DNA of 33,873 bases, taken from F23-B02 sp963627445 (GTDB taxonomy: Bacteria; Bacillota; Clostridia; Oscillospirales; Oscillospiraceae). The notes beneath the pieces are model-generated. The model saw nothing but the letters and a program-made list of their open reading frames with translations, was not told the DNA's origin and ran no database searches. Position numbers and translations under genes: made by a program. Every line of letters begins with the position of its first letter. The first letter of the stretch is position 1. The DNA lies in assembly GCA_963627445.1 (NCBI GenBank), contig CAVGBM010000039.1:1-33873 (forward strand), in the 5' to 3' direction. Positions 1-7,612 of this stretch are shown here, one piece after another.

Positions 1-83
1 GTCGCCCATTAAGACAAAAAAGGCGGAAAGCACCGAAAGGGCACACTGACAGACGGCAGGGGCTCGACTCCCGCCAGCTCAAT
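1..83 (+). repeat. 3' part of an interspersed structured repeat (copy 1, cut by window edge)
   Basis: Bases 1-55 match 7464-7518 with a single difference (A at 43, G at 7506). The next ~28 bases remain alignable but diverge, mostly by transitions. Copy 2 shows that this is only the 3' arm of a longer fold, so the 5' arm must lie upstream of the window. The tail resembles a tRNA T-arm (GGG, CTCGACT loop, CCC), but no complete tRNA or tmRNA can be assembled from what is visible. Function unknown. Confidence 0.75.
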
Positions 84-125
84 ACGAGCAAATACTACAA
101 TATTCTCAGTGGTTTGTCAATAATA

Positions 126-155
126 TTGCAATTGAATGATTTGCACATATATGAT
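126..155 (+). promoter_or_regulatory. probable sigma-A promoter of the GH13 operon
   Basis: A -35 box TTGCAA (126-131) and a -10 box TATGAT (150-155) are separated by 18 bases. They sit in an AT-rich stretch 39 bases before the start codon at 194, which has a GGGAG ribosome binding site at 180-184. No operator palindrome stands out. Confidence 0.45.
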
Positions 156-193
156 AAAATATCCTCATATTTGACTGATGGGAGAATTTACTC

Positions 194-1870
194 ATGGAGA
201 AAAAAAGCTGGTACAAAGAAATGGCGGTCTATCAGATATGGCCGAGGAGCTTCTGCGACGGCAACGGCGACGGTATCGGCGACCTGTGGGGCGTTTACAG
301 TAAGCTTGACTACATCGCCTCGCTGAATGTCGACGGCATTTGGTTTTCGCCGCTGTACCCCTCGCCGAACTCCGATTACGGCTACGATATCTCCGATTAC
401 CGCAGCATACACCCCGATTACGGCGACCTTGACATCTTCAAAAAGGTGCTCGACGGCGCACACGAGCGCGGCCTGCGCGTTTTCATGGATCTTGTCGTGA
501 ACCACACCTCCGACGAGCATCCGTGGTTCATTGAGAGCAAAAAGGGCAAGGATAACCCTTATCACGATTACTACTACTGGCGCAAGGGCAAGGGCAAAAA
601 CACGCCGCCGAACAACTGGGACAGCCTGTTCGAGGGGCGCGCATGGGAGTACGACAAGGGTCTTGACGAGTGGTACCTGCACGTTTTCTCCAAAAAGCAG
701 CCCGACCTCAACATGGCAAACCCCAAGGTGCGCGAGGAGGTCAAGGAGATCATGCGCTTTTGGCTGGACATGGGCGTTGACGGCTTCCGTGAGGACGTCA
801 TCACCTACATCGCCAAGGCTGAGGGACTCCCGAGCGCCAAAGTGAAGCTTCCCGCCGCAACGGGCATGCAGTATTACACGAACCTGCCCAAGGTGCACGA
901 CTACCTCGCCGAGTTTAAGCGCGATGTTCTGGACTTTTACGACTGCTTCACCGTCGGCGAAGGCCCCCGCATGGAGCCCTCGGTTGCGCTGAGCTATGTA
1001 AAAGAAGGCCCTAACAAGGTGCTCGACATGATGATAAACTTTGCCCACATGGAGGCAGACTGCTTTATAACAGACTTTTTGCAGCGCCCGTTTAAGCTCA
1101 CAAAGCTCAAAAAGGCGTTCACGAAGTGGCAGAAGGAGATGTACGGCAAGGGCTGGAACGCACTGTACCTTGAAAATCACGACCATCCCCGCGTCATCAG
1201 CCGCTACGGCAGCGAAAAGTACCGCGTTGAAAGCGGCAAAATGCTCGCGGCAAGCTATATATTCCAGCAGGGCACACCCTTTGTGTATCAGGGGCAGGAG
1301 ATCGGCATGATAAACACGCCGCTTGACTCGCTTGACGATTATGTGGACATCATGACGAAGAACAACGCCCGCATCGCGCGCAGCCTGGGTCTGCCGAAGA
1401 AGACCGTTCTGAAGCTTGCGCAGAAGGCCTCACGCGACAATGCGCGCACCTGCATGCAGTGGTCGGGCGGCAAAAACGGCGGCTTTTCCGAGGCTCAGCC
1501 GTGGTTTGTCGTGAACCCCAACTACCCCGAGATAAATGTCGAAAGCCAGCTTGACGATCCTAAGAGCCTACTTAACTTCTACCGCGATGCCCTGCAGTTC
1601 AGGCGCGATAACCCCATCGTCATTTACGGCGACTACACGGAGTATCTGCCTAAGAGCGAGCAGCTGTATGTCTACGAGCGCAGCTACAAGGGCAAAAAGC
1701 TTCTCGTTATATGCTCGTTCACCGAAAAGCCCGTGCGCTTTGACGCACCCGACGGCATTACGCTCTCAGAGCAGGCGCAGGTTTTCGGCAACTACGACGC
1801 TAATTTTGTGATATCCAACGGCTTTACCACAAGGCCGTATGAAATGAGGGTGTATTATTTCGATGCGTAA
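194..1870 (+). CDS. GH13 alpha-glucosidase (oligo-1,6-glucosidase type)
   Basis: A 558-residue cytoplasmic glycoside hydrolase of family 13, expected to release glucose from the non-reducing end of short alpha-glucosides such as isomalto-oligosaccharides, maltose or trehalose-6-phosphate. There is no signal peptide. Visible signatures are the calcium loop DGNGDGIGD (22-30), DLVVNH (99-104), the nucleophile Asp201 in GFREDV, the acid/base Glu256 in TVGEG, and Asp330 in LENHDHPR. The length matches the 550-570 residues usual for the oligo-1,6-glucosidase/TreC group. Two conserved spots differ from the commonest form (GFRMDV and NHDQPR are usual), so the substrate cannot be named. The start follows a GGGAG site. 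The gene overlaps the next one by 8 bases and heads a three-gene cluster with no obvious sugar transporter or regulator. The family call is firm; the exact specificity is not. Confidence 0.9.
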   Translation: MEKKSWYKEMAVYQIWPRSFCDGNGDGIGDLWGVYSKLDYIASLNVDGIWFSPLYPSPNSDYGYDISDYRSIHPDYGDLDIFKKVLDGAHERGLRVFMDLVVNHTSDEHPWFIESKKGKDNPYHDYYYWRKGKGKNTPPNNWDSLFEGRAWEYDKGLDEWYLHVFSKKQPDLNMANPKVREEVKEIMRFWLDMGVDGFREDVITYIAKAEGLPSAKVKLPAATGMQYYTNLPKVHDYLAEFKRDVLDFYDCFTVGEGPRMEPSVALSYVKEGPNKVLDMMINFAHMEADCFITDFLQRPFKLTKLKKAFTKWQKEMYGKGWNALYLENHDHPRVISRYGSEKYRVESGKMLAASYIFQQGTPFVYQGQEIGMINTPLDSLDDYVDIMTKNNARIARSLGLPKKTVLKLAQKASRDNARTCMQWSGGKNGGFSEAQPWFVVNPNYPEINVESQLDDPKSLLNFYRDALQFRRDNPIVIYGDYTEYLPKSEQLYVYERSYKGKKLLVICSFTEKPVRFDAPDGITLSEQAQVFGNYDANFVISNGFTTRPYEMRVYYFDA

Positions 1871-2327
1871 GTTTGACAGAGAAATTAAGGACTTAAACGA
1901 GATAACCGAGCTAATCGACAGCTGCGACACGCTGCGTGTCGGTTTTAATGACGAAGGCTGCCCGTATATCGTGCCGCTGTCGTTCGGCTATGAGGTCATT
2001 GACGGTGCGTTCGTGTTCTATGTTCACGGCGCAAAGGTCGGTCGCCGGCACGAGCTTGCCGCGAAGGCGGAGCTTGTGTGCGTGGAGGCGGATGTGTGCA
2101 AGGGCTTTGTGACCCTCCATGGCGGAAGCCAGACCGCCGACTACCGCAGCTTCATAGGCAAGGGCACCATCGAAACGATAACAGGCGACGATGCCGTGCA
2201 TGCGCTGACGGCGCTGTGCCATCACTGCGGCTTTGACACGATGCACTGCACGCAGGCGGTCGTGAACGCGACCTGCGTCGAGAAGATAACCGTCAAAGAG
2301 TTTACTGCAAAGCAGAGATTTAAATGA
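1863..2327 (+). CDS. pyridoxamine 5'-phosphate oxidase-like (NimA-type) flavoprotein
   Basis: A 154-residue soluble protein of the split-barrel flavin-binding family that includes NimA-type nitroimidazole reductases. Family features are the opening MRKFDREI, the strand-turn-strand segment around GCPYIVPLSFGYE (about 32-44), FYVHGAK (52-58) and SFIGKGTIE (about 95-103). These proteins bind FMN or another flavin and are usually of unknown physiological role; only some reduce nitroimidazoles. It starts 8 bases inside the upstream alpha-glucosidase gene, and its last four bases (ATGA) contain the start of the radical SAM gene, so it is translated as part of that cluster. Nothing in the context points to a substrate. 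Confidence 0.75.
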   Translation: MRKFDREIKDLNEITELIDSCDTLRVGFNDEGCPYIVPLSFGYEVIDGAFVFYVHGAKVGRRHELAAKAELVCVEADVCKGFVTLHGGSQTADYRSFIGKGTIETITGDDAVHALTALCHHCGFDTMHCTQAVVNATCVEKITVKEFTAKQRFK

Positions 2328-3232
2328 GCCGGTATAACGCGCTCAGCGACTATCTCAAGGGCCGCTTTGGCAGGAAGATGTACAAGCTCGCCGTTGACGG
2401 CGGCTTTACCTGCCCGAACCGCGACGGCGCGAAGGGCACCGGCGGCTGCATTTTCTGCTCGAGTGCAGGCTCAGGTGACTTTGCCGAGCACGGGGCGGAT
2501 ATAAAAACGCAGCTTGAAAACGCGAAGCGGCGCATCGAAAGCAAGCTTCCGCCCGACTGCGGCTTTATCGCCTACTTTCAGTCGTTCACGAACACCTATG
2601 CGCCGGTCGAGAGACTGCGCAGCTTGTTCGAGGCGGCGCTCACAGTCGACGGCGTGCAGGCGCTGTCGATAGCGACCCGCCCCGACTGCGTGGATGAGGA
2701 AAATGTGCAGCTGCTTGCGAAGCTGAACGAAAAGGTTCCCGTATTTGTCGAGCTCGGCCTCCAGACCTCAAATGAAGATACCGCGCGGTACATTAACCGC
2801 TGTTACCAGAACTGTGACTTCACGGACGCCGTACAGCTTCTGAGAAAGCACGGGATAGAGGTCATCGTGCACATCATAATCGGCCTGCCGAACGAGACGG
2901 AGGCGGACATTTTAAACACCGTCAGGTTCGTATCATCGCACGATGTGCAGGGCGTGAAGCTCCAGCTCATGCATGTACTGAGGGGCACCCGCCTTGCCGA
3001 GACGGATTATGTCCCGCTCGGAGTAGACGAATACTACCGGCTTTGCGGCCTGTGCCTTGAGCATCTGCGGCCGGACATCGTCATTCACCGGCTCACAGGC
3101 GACGGCGACAAGCGGCAGCTCGTTGCGCCCCTATGGAGCGGCGACAAGCACCGCGTTCTGAACGGCTTTAAGCGATACATGGACGAGCACGATATAATTC
3201 AAGGCTCGAAATATGAAAACAGCAGCCTCTAA
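2324..3232 (+). CDS. YhcC/YtqA-type radical SAM protein
   Basis: A 302-residue radical SAM protein of the TIGR01212/YhcC family. The 4Fe-4S cysteines are Cys30, Cys42 and Cys45 (TCPNRDG then GGCIFC), spaced wider than the classical CxxxCxxC, as is typical of this family. Other markers are AYFQSFTNTYAP (about 86-97), SIATRPDC, VELGLQT and HIIIGLPNETE. The family is widespread and its substrate unknown; a role in RNA or nucleotide chemistry is sometimes inferred. The start overlaps the stop of the upstream gene (ATGA). The last residues (ENSSL) and the stop lie inside a perfect 15-bp palindrome that also ends the convergent gene. The protein looks complete. Confidence 0.85.
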   Translation: MSRYNALSDYLKGRFGRKMYKLAVDGGFTCPNRDGAKGTGGCIFCSSAGSGDFAEHGADIKTQLENAKRRIESKLPPDCGFIAYFQSFTNTYAPVERLRSLFEAALTVDGVQALSIATRPDCVDEENVQLLAKLNEKVPVFVELGLQTSNEDTARYINRCYQNCDFTDAVQLLRKHGIEVIVHIIIGLPNETEADILNTVRFVSSHDVQGVKLQLMHVLRGTRLAETDYVPLGVDEYYRLCGLCLEHLRPDIVIHRLTGDGDKRQLVAPLWSGDKHRVLNGFKRYMDEHDIIQGSKYENSSL

Positions 3233-3249
3233 TTGAGGCTGCTGTTTTC
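3215..3249. terminator. bidirectional terminator inside two convergent gene ends
   Basis: A perfect 15-bp stem (3215-3229 with 3235-3249) encloses the 5-base loop TAATT and has A4 at the left edge of the stem and T4 at the right. Both convergent genes read into it. The TAA of the radical SAM gene (3230-3232) and the TAG of the transporter gene (3229-3231) overlap in the loop, so the terminator is coding on both strands. Confidence 0.85.
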
Positions 3250-4143
3250 CTTTGGTGTGAACTTTTGAACGCCCCAGATACCGACCAGGACTGCGGCCAT
3301 CGCAGCTGCCGACAGGAGCGAGAACGGTTCGCCGAGGATGAAAACTCCGGCGAGGACGGAGACGACCGTCGTTAAGTTGCACAGGCTTATGACATTTGCC
3401 ATCGGCGCATTGGCGACGGAGTAGTTAAACAGCCAGTAGCCCACGACCGATGCTCCCACGGCGAGAAACAGCGCAGCAAGCATAAAATCAAGGCTTGCAG
3501 CGGGGCGCACGAGCGCCGTTACATCGCCGCCGTGCTCAACAAGGGCAAGGCTCGTGAAGAAGATCGCGCCCATGAGCTGGATTATGAACGTGCGCTCATA
3601 AACGCCGAACTCATCGGAAATGCCGCGGCTGACAACGCCGCAGGCAGCGCCGGTGAGCACCGCAACGACAAGAAACAAAACGCCCTTTAAGCTCACCGAG
3701 CCGCCGCTGTTTTCCGCTAAGGTGATGACGACGATACCGGCGATGGACAGGACGCTGAAAAGCCACTGCGCCTTGCTCGGCTTTTCCTTCAGAAACACCG
3801 CAGACATGACGAGCGTTGCAACGGGTATAACGGCGATCATCACGCCGGAAAAGGCGCTGTTTGTGTACTTAAGGCCGTACTGCTCGCCGATAAAATATAT
3901 GCACGGCTCAAAAAGTCCGAGCAGGAGGAGCATTTTGAGGTTTTTGCCCCTCAAGCGCAGCTTTGCCTTGCCGAGAACAAGCGGTACGAGCAGAATAAGC
4001 AGCGCAATGTCGAACCTGTACGACAGCAGGACAAACGGCGTTGCGACCCGCTGCCCGACCGATGAGGCAAGGAAGCTGAAGCCCCAAAGCGTGTACACGC
4101 CCGCTGCGGCGAGTATCGCCTTATAAAAGCTTTTGGTTTTCAT
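3229..4143 (-). CDS. DMT-superfamily EamA-type transporter
   Basis: A 304-residue membrane protein with about ten hydrophobic segments arranged as two five-helix EamA repeats, the second beginning near residue 150. The first segment contains GVYTLWGFSFLASS (about 16-29), a typical EamA opening. DMT transporters of this type export or import small metabolites, but the substrate cannot be read from sequence. The start codon overlaps the stop of the upstream MBL-fold gene by four bases (ATGA at 4140-4143), so the two are translationally coupled. The C-terminal ENSSLN is encoded by the terminator palindrome shared with the convergent radical SAM gene. Confidence 0.85.
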   Translation of the reverse strand: MKTKSFYKAILAAAGVYTLWGFSFLASSVGQRVATPFVLLSYRFDIALLILLVPLVLGKAKLRLRGKNLKMLLLLGLFEPCIYFIGEQYGLKYTNSAFSGVMIAVIPVATLVMSAVFLKEKPSKAQWLFSVLSIAGIVVITLAENSGGSVSLKGVLFLVVAVLTGAACGVVSRGISDEFGVYERTFIIQLMGAIFFTSLALVEHGGDVTALVRPAASLDFMLAALFLAVGASVVGYWLFNYSVANAPMANVISLCNLTTVVSVLAGVFILGEPFSLLSAAAMAAVLVGIWGVQKFTPKENSSLN

Positions 4144-5051
4144 GCCGCCTTCTTCGTTACCTCCATTCCGTTGCTGAATAAGATGATGCTGCCCTCGAGA
4201 TCGGTGCGATAAATTTCCGCGCCGCAGTCGTTAAGTCTGGACAGCGCCTCCTCGTGCGGGTGACCGTAGCTGTTGCCCGCTTCGCAGGAGATGACGGCGA
4301 TCTTCGGCTGCGCCTCGTACAAAAAGTGATAGCTGCTCGAGGCGGACGAGCCGTGGTGGCCGACCTTCAGGACATCGCATTTTACATTTGCGCCGTCCTC
4401 GATTAGATCGCGCTCTGCCTTGGAGGTCATGTCGCCGGTGAAGAGAAAGCTCGTGTCGCCGTACTCAAGGCGCATGACGAGGCTGTCGTCGTTTAGATTA
4501 TCGTACTGCTCAATCGGGCCTATGAACTCAAACTTCGCCTCGCCGAGTCTGTAGCTCTCGCCGAGCTCGGGGACGGTCATGGCAAGGCCGTTTGCCTCAA
4601 CTGCGTCGGAGAATATCTCATATGAGGAGGTGGCACCCGGGTAGGGCGATGTAAACACCGTGCCGACCTCGAAGTTTTCCACCACTGCGTCGAGCCCGCC
4701 GCAATGGTCGGCGTGGCCGTGCGAGCACACTACGTAGTCAAGCCTTTCGATGCCGTGGTCGTTTAAATAATCTAAAACCGCGTCCGATGCGCTCGGCTCG
4801 CCTGCGTCGATGAGCATATACTCCCCGCCGCAGCAGACGAGCTCGCTGTCGCCCTGGCCGACATCGATGTAATGCACATACAGTCCGTCCATGGGGATGG
4901 TGACCTTGTTTGCATTATTCTGCACGCTCTGGAATACGAAAATTCCGATGACTATGACGGCGATGATCACCGCGAGGATGGGATAGCGCTTTGCAAAGCG
5001 CACCATGCCCTTAACGTCACTTTTGCTCACGCTTGTCTTTTTCCTGCCCAT
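4140..5051 (-). CDS. membrane-anchored MBL-fold hydrolase (ComEC C-terminal domain-like)
   Basis: A 303-residue protein with an N-terminal membrane anchor (about 23-42 from the start chosen) followed by an extracytoplasmic metallo-beta-lactamase fold. Visible metal-site motifs are SHGHADHCGG, FTGD and VGHHGS, together with the family opening VHYIDVGQGDSELV and the ending EAQPKIAVISCEAGNSYGHP. This arrangement matches stand-alone homologues of the nuclease-like C-terminal domain of the DNA-uptake protein ComEC; the channel-forming part is absent, so a role in competence is not implied. An in-frame ATG 14 codons upstream exists (5093), but the ATG at 5051 has an ideal GGAGGAAAAT leader and is preferred. 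The stop overlaps the transporter start. Confidence 0.8.
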   Translation of the reverse strand: MGRKKTSVSKSDVKGMVRFAKRYPILAVIIAVIVIGIFVFQSVQNNANKVTIPMDGLYVHYIDVGQGDSELVCCGGEYMLIDAGEPSASDAVLDYLNDHGIERLDYVVCSHGHADHCGGLDAVVENFEVGTVFTSPYPGATSSYEIFSDAVEANGLAMTVPELGESYRLGEAKFEFIGPIEQYDNLNDDSLVMRLEYGDTSFLFTGDMTSKAERDLIEDGANVKCDVLKVGHHGSSASSSYHFLYEAQPKIAVISCEAGNSYGHPHEEALSRLNDCGAEIYRTDLEGSIILFSNGMEVTKKAA

Positions 5052-5120
5052 ATTTTCCTCCAAAGCGATAAAATTCAACAACGATTTTCTCATATCCGCG
5101 TTAAAAATGCAAGTTTTTGC

Positions 5121-5149
5121 TTTTCAAAACGGGTAAGTTATTTTATAAT
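5121..5149 (+). promoter_or_regulatory. probable promoter of the apgM-ispE operon
   Basis: A consensus -10 TATAAT (5144-5149) is preceded at 17 bases by a weak -35 TTTTCA (5121-5126). It lies 30 bases before the ATG at 5180, which rules out the longer reading frame beginning at a TTG at 5117. Confidence 0.6.
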
Positions 5150-5179
5150 GGGTGCATTAATTACAAAGGTAGTGCTAAT

Positions 5180-6409
5180 ATGAAATACATTCTTGTTATC
5201 GGCGACGGCATGGCGGATGAGCCAGTGCCCGAGCTCGGCGGCCTCACGCCGCTGGAATACGCAAAAAAGCCGTTTATAGATGAGCTCGCGGCCAAGGGCG
5301 AGGTCGGCAACGTCCTCAACGTGCCGGATAACCTCCCGGCAGGCAGCGACACGGCCATCATGTCCATCTTCGGCTGCGACCCGAATCTTTACTTCACCGG
5401 CAGAGCCCCGCTCGAGGCGGCGGCAACGGGCATCACGCTAAACCCCGGCGATGTTGCCTACCGCTGCAACATGGTGACCTATGAGTCCGGCGACATGCCG
5501 TTTGAGGAAAAGCGCATCTTGTCGCACTCGGCAGGCTCCATTGACGGCGCTGTCTCCGATGCGATCATAACCGAGCTTTTTAATGACCCCGAATTTGCAG
5601 CCCTTGCCGAGAAGGCGGGCATGGTGGTCAACCTCGGCCACTCGTTCCGGCACATTGCCGTGCAGTCGCAGGCGGATATAAAGGGCATCAAGCTCATCCC
5701 GCCGCACGACCATCTGGGCGAGAAAATCGGTCCCCTGCTGCCCACAGGCTGCGCTAACGCCGATGTGCTGCGCGCTCTCATGGTCAAGGCAAACGAGCTT
5801 TTGGAGAAAAGCCCTATAAACGCAAAGCTCATCGCCGAGGGCAAGATGCCCGCAAACGGCATTTGGTTCTGGGCTGAGGGCACGGCAGTGAGGCTGCCCG
5901 ATTTTGTTGCGAAAAACCACCACACGGGCGCAGTCGTCTCCGCCGTTCCGCTGTGCCACGGCATTGCGGCGCTCGTCGGCCTCGGCATCGTGTGTCCCGA
6001 GGGCGCAACGGGCGAAATTGACACCAATTACGAGAACAAAATGCAGGCAACGCTCGACATTTTGGTCGATAACGACTTTGCCGCCGTGCATGTCGAGGCT
6101 CCCGACGAGTGCACGCATAACGGCGACCTCAAGGGCAAGATCCAGGGCATCGAATGGCTCGACACGAGGCTCATCCGCCCCATGGTCAAGGCACTTAACG
6201 AGCGCGGCTGGGATTTCAGGATGCTGTTTTTGTCCGACCACAAGACGCTGACCTCCACGCGCGGCCACGCAGGCGGCTATGTGCCGTACATGCTGTATGA
6301 CAGCCGTGAAAACTCTGGCTGCGGCCTGCCGTACACCGAAAAAAGCGGAGACCTCGGCCCGCAGGTAAACTCGGGCGTAAGCCTCATGAGCATGCTGTTT
6401 GAAAGATGA
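5180..6409 (+). CDS. apgM: archaeal-type cofactor-independent phosphoglycerate mutase / putative homoserine kinase
   Basis: A 409-residue alkaline-phosphatase-superfamily enzyme. It starts MKYILVIGDGMADEP (metal-binding Asp in GDGMAD), carries the nucleophile serine in PAGSDTA (about 54-60) and the C-terminal metal motif around HKTLTSTRGHAGG. In archaea this family interconverts 2- and 3-phosphoglycerate. Bacterial members of this subfamily (TIGR02535) have been proposed to act instead as a non-homologous homoserine kinase in threonine synthesis. No other glycolytic or threonine gene is nearby, so the context does not decide. The start at 5180 is chosen because the promoter -10 lies at 5144-5149 and AAAGGT precedes the ATG. 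The gene overlaps ispE by four bases (ATGA). Confidence 0.85.
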   Translation: MKYILVIGDGMADEPVPELGGLTPLEYAKKPFIDELAAKGEVGNVLNVPDNLPAGSDTAIMSIFGCDPNLYFTGRAPLEAAATGITLNPGDVAYRCNMVTYESGDMPFEEKRILSHSAGSIDGAVSDAIITELFNDPEFAALAEKAGMVVNLGHSFRHIAVQSQADIKGIKLIPPHDHLGEKIGPLLPTGCANADVLRALMVKANELLEKSPINAKLIAEGKMPANGIWFWAEGTAVRLPDFVAKNHHTGAVVSAVPLCHGIAALVGLGIVCPEGATGEIDTNYENKMQATLDILVDNDFAAVHVEAPDECTHNGDLKGKIQGIEWLDTRLIRPMVKALNERGWDFRMLFLSDHKTLTSTRGHAGGYVPYMLYDSRENSGCGLPYTEKSGDLGPQVNSGVSLMSMLFER

Positions 6410-7296
6410 AAAGTATAACAGAAAAAGCCCACGCAAAGATAAATATCTCGCTTGATGTGATCGGCCGCCGCCCAGACGGCTACCATGAAATGCTCATGGT
6501 CATGCAGTCGGTCACGCTGTGCGACGAGGTGACGATAACCCTCACCGAGAGCGCAAGAAGCCGTGCCGAGTGCAACCTGCACTTTGTCCCGGGCGATGAG
6601 CGCAACCTCGCAGTGCGCGCGGCAAACCGCTTTTTTGAGCGTGTCGGGATAAAAAGCACCGGCGCACACATCATCATAAAAAAGAACATCCCCGTCGGCG
6701 CAGGCATGGCGGGCGGCTCGACCGACGCCGCCGCCGTTCTGCGCGGACTGAATAAGCTCACGGACGCGAAGCTGAGCTCTAATGAGCTTCACGAGCTCGC
6801 AACCGAGATAGGCTCGGATGTCGCATTCTGCATAGCAGGCGGCACGCAGCTTGCCTCGGGGCGCGGCGAGGTGCTGTCTCCTCTTCCGCCGCTGCCCGAT
6901 TGCAGCATCGTCATCTGCAAGCCGGATTTTTCGATATCCACGCCCGAGCTTTTCAGAAAGCTTGACTCTGTGAAGCTGCGCTGCCACCCCGACACTGCCG
7001 GTATATGCGCCTGCCTCGAGACGGGCGACCTCGGCGGTATCGTCCGCCGGATGTACAACGTCTTTGAGGATGTGCCCGACCGCCGGAGAGCCGCTATCTC
7101 CGAGATAAAAAGTGCCATGCTCGACAGCGGCGCGCTCGGCTCTATCATGACCGGCACGGGCTCTGCCGTGTTCGGCATCTTTGACGACCCCGACACCGCC
7201 AAGTGTGCCTGCGACAAGCTGCGGCATGAATACGAGCACTGCTTTTTAGCAAAAAATATGTCTAAGTTGACGGAAGCCGAACACTATCGGTTTTGA
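6406..7296 (+). CDS. ispE: 4-diphosphocytidyl-2-C-methyl-D-erythritol kinase
   Basis: A 296-residue GHMP kinase that phosphorylates the 2-hydroxyl of CDP-methylerythritol in the MEP route to isoprenoid precursors. The family opening is AHAKINISLDVIGRRPDGYHE (split over about 9-29), the ATP-binding loop is PVGAGMAGGSTDAA (about 97-110), and a third GHMP motif is MTGTGSAVFGIF. Translation is coupled to apgM through ATGA. The last ten or so codons are unusual: bases 7263-7273 and 7290-7299, which include the stop, form arms of helices belonging to the repeat downstream. The C-terminal tail may therefore come from that element rather than from the original gene. Confidence 0.92.
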   Translation: MKSITEKAHAKINISLDVIGRRPDGYHEMLMVMQSVTLCDEVTITLTESARSRAECNLHFVPGDERNLAVRAANRFFERVGIKSTGAHIIIKKNIPVGAGMAGGSTDAAAVLRGLNKLTDAKLSSNELHELATEIGSDVAFCIAGGTQLASGRGEVLSPLPPLPDCSIVICKPDFSISTPELFRKLDSVKLRCHPDTAGICACLETGDLGGIVRRMYNVFEDVPDRRRAAISEIKSAMLDSGALGSIMTGTGSAVFGIFDDPDTAKCACDKLRHEYEHCFLAKNMSKLTEAEHYRF

Positions 7297-7543
7297 CGGG
7301 CAGCTTTCCGCCCATGCTTCGCTAAATCCCTAGCCCATATATGTCCATTATGGCCGTCGGGCTTTATCTTTGCCTGAACGAAAATCTGCTCCGTCAAAAC
7401 TGCAAGGCATCTGTCAGTAGTGTTTTTCGAGGGGTTTTCGGCTTTCTTTGGTGAGAATGGGCTGTCGCCCATTAAGACAAAAAAGGCGGAAAGCACCGAA
7501 AGGGCGCACTGACAGACGATAGGGTTCGGCTCCCGTCAACTTA
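7263..7543 (+). repeat. 281-bp structured repeat (copy 2) with terminal inverted repeats
   Basis: The ends are an 11-bp inverted repeat, TAAGTTGACGG (7263-7273) and CCGTCAACTTA (7533-7543). Inside are two long stem-loops. The first pairs 7290-7303 with 7386-7400 (10 bp GTTTTGACGG/CCGTCAAAAC, then GCAG/CTGC past one bulged base). The second pairs 7411-7418 with 7508-7515 (CTGTCAGT/ACTGACAG), 7436-7446 with 7489-7501 (11 bp with a 2-base bulge) and 7456-7462 with 7467-7473. The last ~80 bases recur at 1-83. Every long open frame here appears to be a by-product. It could be a small non-autonomous mobile repeat or a structured RNA; neither is proven. Confidence 0.7.
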
Positions 7544-7565
7544 AGCTCGATGTTTAGAAAGCTGC

Positions 7566-7608
7566 AAAACCGCCGATACTATGACCAGTACATAGTAAAG
7601 GCGGTTTT
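7566..7608 (+). promoter_or_regulatory. hairpin masking the spoIIR ribosome binding site
   Basis: A 9-bp stem (AAAACCGCC 7566-7574 with GGCGGTTTT 7600-7608) continues through a GA/AA internal loop into a 7-bp stem (TACTATG 7577-7583 with CATAGTA 7591-7597) closed by a 7-base loop. The 3' arm contains the putative Shine-Dalgarno AAAGGCGG (7597-7604), five bases before the arm ends and nine before the ATG at 7613. The trailing T run also makes it a plausible terminator for transcription coming from ispE. Confidence 0.6.
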
Positions 7609-7612
7609 CGTT

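Noticed and set aside
1..83. 3' end of tmRNA (ssrA)
   Set aside because: The T-arm-like tail suggested it, but a near-identical copy at 7464-7543 lies in a different fold, no peptide-tag frame is seen, and CCA-type ends and acceptor pairing are missing.
188..1186. Long open frame (about 330 codons) on the minus strand opposite the GH13 gene
   Set aside because: It lies wholly within a gene with clear catalytic motifs, and its product is low-complexity and matches no family pattern. Similar long antisense frames occur opposite apgM (5438-6436), ispE (6277-7239) and dnaK (12288-13493); these are by-products of GC-rich codon use.
7284..7496. 70-codon minus-strand frame inside the structured repeat
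   Set aside because: Its sequence is dictated by the stem-loops, it has no ribosome binding site, and it overlaps the ispE end. It is probably a spurious frame that recurs with the repeat.
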